7,877 nt of DNA, from positions 1 through 7,877 of the forward strand of contig JARBTU010000070.1 in NCBI GenBank assembly GCA_029240015.1, read 5' to 3'. Of this stretch, positions 6,579-7,877 are shown one piece after another (the first letter of the stretch is position 1; every line of letters begins with the position of its first letter). The notes under the pieces were generated by a model. That model had not been told where the DNA came from and ran no database searches. It was given only the letters and a program-made list of their open reading frames with translations. Made by a program: the position numbers and the translations under genes. The stretch is from Oscillospiraceae bacterium (lineage in GTDB: Bacteria > Bacillota > Clostridia > Oscillospirales > Ruminococcaceae).

Positions 6579-7332
6579 TCTTTTCACCTCCCAAAACTGC
6601 AAGGCAATCAAGAATTCGTTCAAAAAATTCTTTTGGGTCCCCTTTGCTTACGATTTCCATATTTACTGCACCGTCTTTGATAAAGATAATCCTTTTGCAG
6701 AAGCTTGCCGCAAACGCGTCATGAGTAACCATAAGAATCGTACTTTTCAACTCGGTATTGATTTTTGTAAATAGTTTCATCACTGCATTTGAAGACTTTG
6801 AGTCTAGATTTCCTGTAGGCTCATCTGCAAAAACAATGGCAGGGCCGTTGACCAATGAGCGGCTGACTGCGGCACGCTGTTGTTGACCGCCAGATACAGA
6901 ATGCGGATATTTGTCGCCGATATCGTAGATTTCAAAGAGTGACATAATTTCTTTGCATTTTGCTTCCATCAGATTTTGGTCTTTTTTATCCAGTATCATT
7001 GGAAGCATGATATTTTCTTTTAAAGTCAAACTGTCTAACAGATTAAACTCCTGAAACACGAAGCCAAGTTTTTGGCGTCTGAACAACGCAAGTTCGTCTT
7101 TCGACATCGACTCTATGTTCTTTTCTGCGATTTCTATCGTTCCGGATGTAGGGCGGTCAATTCCGCTTAAAATATTGAGAAGCGTTGTTTTTCCACTTCC
7201 GGACGGCCCCATTATACCGACAAAATCCCCTTCTTCAATAGAAAATTCCACTCCGTTTAACGCTTTTGTGGAATTGATGTTTTCTTTTCCACCATAAACT
7301 TTTGTAATATTTTTCGCGTTCAAAACTTTCAT
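6568..7332 (-). CDS. bceA: BceA-type ABC transporter ATP-binding protein, antimicrobial peptide resistance
   Basis: This 254-residue ATPase energises the FtsX permease encoded next. The motifs are Walker A GPSGSGKTT (42-50), Q-loop FVFQEFNLLD (91-100), signature VSGGQQQR (146-153), Walker B IVFADEP (166-172) with the D-loop GNLDS, and switch His204 in VTHD. FQEFNLLDSLTLKENIMLP and DEPTGNLDS are hallmarks of the MacB/LolD/BceA group. The signature starts with Val rather than Leu. The ATG at 7330-7332 is chosen because GGGAGGT lies 6 nt upstream; a longer in-frame ATG at 7402-7404 has no ribosome-binding site and overlaps the predicted -35 region. The gene lies 91 bp after the kinase gene and has its own predicted promoter and BceR-like site in that gap. 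The final codons contain the permease's ribosome-binding site. The symbol denotes family membership. Confidence 0.93.
   Translation of the reverse strand: MKVLNAKNITKVYGGKENINSTKALNGVEFSIEEGDFVGIMGPSGSGKTTLLNILSGIDRPTSGTIEIAEKNIESMSKDELALFRRQKLGFVFQEFNLLDSLTLKENIMLPMILDKKDQNLMEAKCKEIMSLFEIYDIGDKYPHSVSGGQQQRAAVSRSLVNGPAIVFADEPTGNLDSKSSNAVMKLFTKINTELKSTILMVTHDAFAASFCKRIIFIKDGAVNMEIVSKGDPKEFFERILDCLAVLGGEKNEI
6584..6591 (-). promoter_or_regulatory. strong permease ribosome-binding site inside the ATPase gene
   Basis: The minus strand reads GGAGGTGA, then 5 nt, then the permease ATG (6576-6578). The same bases encode Gly-Gly-Glu at the end of the ATPase. It fixes the permease start and suggests ribosomes ending on the ATPase pass straight to the permease. 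Confidence 0.85.
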
Positions 7333-7338
7333 AAAGCT

Positions 7339-7345
7339 ACCTCCC
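7339..7345 (-). promoter_or_regulatory. ribosome-binding site fixing the ATPase start
   Basis: GGGAGGT on the minus strand lies 6 nt before ATG 7330-7332. It supports the 254-residue product over the 278-residue longer frame. Confidence 0.8.
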
Positions 7346-7374
7346 AAATTGGTTGTTTTTGTGTCTGTATGTTC

Positions 7375-7403
7375 ATTATACGGCAGCTTATTCTCTACAT
7401 CCA
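7375..7403 (-). promoter_or_regulatory. predicted promoter of the BceA/BceB-type genes
   Basis: On the minus strand a perfect TATAAT (7375-7380) has TGGATG (7398-7403) 17 bp upstream, a weak -35 with three of six matches. A strong -10 with a poor -35 suits a promoter that depends on an activating response regulator. It lies 43 bp before the ATPase start and about 20 bp downstream of the BceR-like repeat. Confidence 0.55.
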
Positions 7404-7423
7404 TTGAATCAGCTAAACAAACC

Positions 7424-7437
7424 TTACATTTTTGAAA
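7424..7437. promoter_or_regulatory. candidate BceR-type response-regulator binding site
   Basis: On the plus strand the sequence is TTACA-TTTT-TGAAA, one base away from the TNACA-N4-TGTAA inverted repeat known for BceR-type regulators in Firmicutes. It overlaps the kinase stop codon and sits 20 bp upstream of the predicted -35 of the ATPase/permease operon, where an activator of this class is expected. Only the 14-bp core is recognisable; no second copy was found nearby. Confidence 0.5.
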
Positions 7438-7877
7438 GATAAGAAATTTTTACGACAGTTCCTTGATTTAAATCTGATTGGATTTCGATTTTATGGCCTA
7501 ATTTTTGAGCGATTTCTGCACATACATAAAGTCCGATGCCAGTGCTGTTCTTATATTTTCTGCCATTCTCTCCAGTAAAAAAAGGTTCAAAAACGCGACT
7601 GATATCATACTCGGGAATACCTATACCTTCGTCTTTGATTGAAAGTATGGTCATTTCTTTTTGCTTTTGAATGTCAAAATACACATAATGAGAAGTCTTT
7701 TCTTCCATCGAATATTTGATTGCATTAGAGATAACTTGATCCAAAATCAGTTCGTTCCACTTGGAATCTGTTAAAATCAAGAAAGGCTCGTTAATATCAA
7801 ACTTTGGAAAAACATGTTGATAAATAAATTGATTTTTTTTGGTATTAATTACCTTTTTCAAGCTTTCAGTTAAATCT
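7424..7877 (-). CDS. BceS-type sensor histidine kinase, C-terminal catalytic part (5' end outside window)
   Basis: The visible 150 residues are the ATP-binding (HATPase_c) domain of a sensor kinase. The N-box is DQVISNAIKYS, the G1 box DEGIGIP, the F-box VFEPFF and the G2 box STGIGLYV. The LTDSKWNELILDQVISNAIKYS block and the GENGRKYKNSTGIGLY segment resemble BceS-like intramembrane-sensing kinases. The frame is open through base 7877; the TTG at 7859-7861 has no ribosome-binding site and is not the start. The two membrane helices and phosphorylatable histidine of such kinases must lie outside the window, as must the response-regulator gene. In these systems the transporter itself senses the peptide and passes the signal to the kinase, which then induces the transporter genes. 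The BceA/BceB-type neighbours downstream support this assignment. Confidence 0.88.
   Translation of the reverse strand, partial: DLTESLKKVINTKKNQFIYQHVFPKFDINEPFLILTDSKWNELILDQVISNAIKYSMEEKTSHYVYFDIQKQKEMTILSIKDEGIGIPEYDISRVFEPFFTGENGRKYKNSTGIGLYVCAEIAQKLGHKIEIQSDLNQGTVVKISYLSKM

Noticed and set aside
6576..6623. Longer permease start at 6623
   Set aside because: The extra 15 residues lie within the ATPase gene; GGAGGTGA with a 5-nt spacer points to the ATG at 6576-6578.
1..7877. Transposon, CRISPR array, tRNA/rRNA or phage attachment site
   Set aside because: No transposase motif, regularly spaced direct repeats, cloverleaf or rRNA-like sequence was seen, and the genes read as two ordinary chromosomal modules.

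Overview
The window comes from an AT-rich, low-GC Gram-positive bacterium, most likely a Firmicute of the Clostridia. This rests on strong purine-rich Shine-Dalgarno sites, U-tailed hairpin terminators, a lipoprotein-type solute-binding protein and a Bce-type peptide-resistance module. Every supported gene lies on the minus strand, so transcription runs from high to low coordinates. Genus cannot be assigned from the sequence alone.

There are two unrelated transcription modules. The first (about 4565-7877) is a BceS/BceA/BceB-type antimicrobial-peptide detoxification set. It holds the 3' part of an intramembrane-sensing histidine kinase cut by the window edge, a BceA-like ATPase, and a 655-residue BceB-like FtsX permease with a large extracytoplasmic domain. 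The ATPase and permease reading frames overlap by 11 bp. A TATAAT promoter lies in the 91-bp gap upstream of the ATPase. A near-perfect BceR-type inverted repeat (TTACA-N4-TGAAA) overlaps the kinase stop codon, which suggests the ATPase/permease pair is switched on by the module's own response regulator. That regulator is not in the window. A 15-bp hairpin terminator (4565-4605) closes the module.

The second module (1-4541) is a PucR-family transcriptional regulator followed by a three-gene ABC importer of the NitT/TauT/SsuABC class: ATPase, permease, then lipoprotein solute-binding protein. The binding protein runs off the left edge. The 177-bp gap between regulator and importer is dense in structure. 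It has two inverted repeats, one of which contains an extended -10 promoter, followed by a perfect 18-bp terminator-like hairpin only 22 bp before the ATPase start codon. The importer therefore appears to be controlled both at initiation, plausibly by the PucR protein, and by attenuation or read-through. A second, imperfect hairpin lies just before the binding-protein gene. The PucR neighbour hints at a nucleobase, hydantoin or other nitrogen-rich substrate, but nothing in the window settles this.

No RNA genes, insertion sequences, CRISPR arrays or attachment sites were seen, and no stretch longer than 300 bases lacks a gene. Individually the genes belong to known families. The interest lies mainly in the regulatory DNA, and I see no convincing evidence of a wholly new system.
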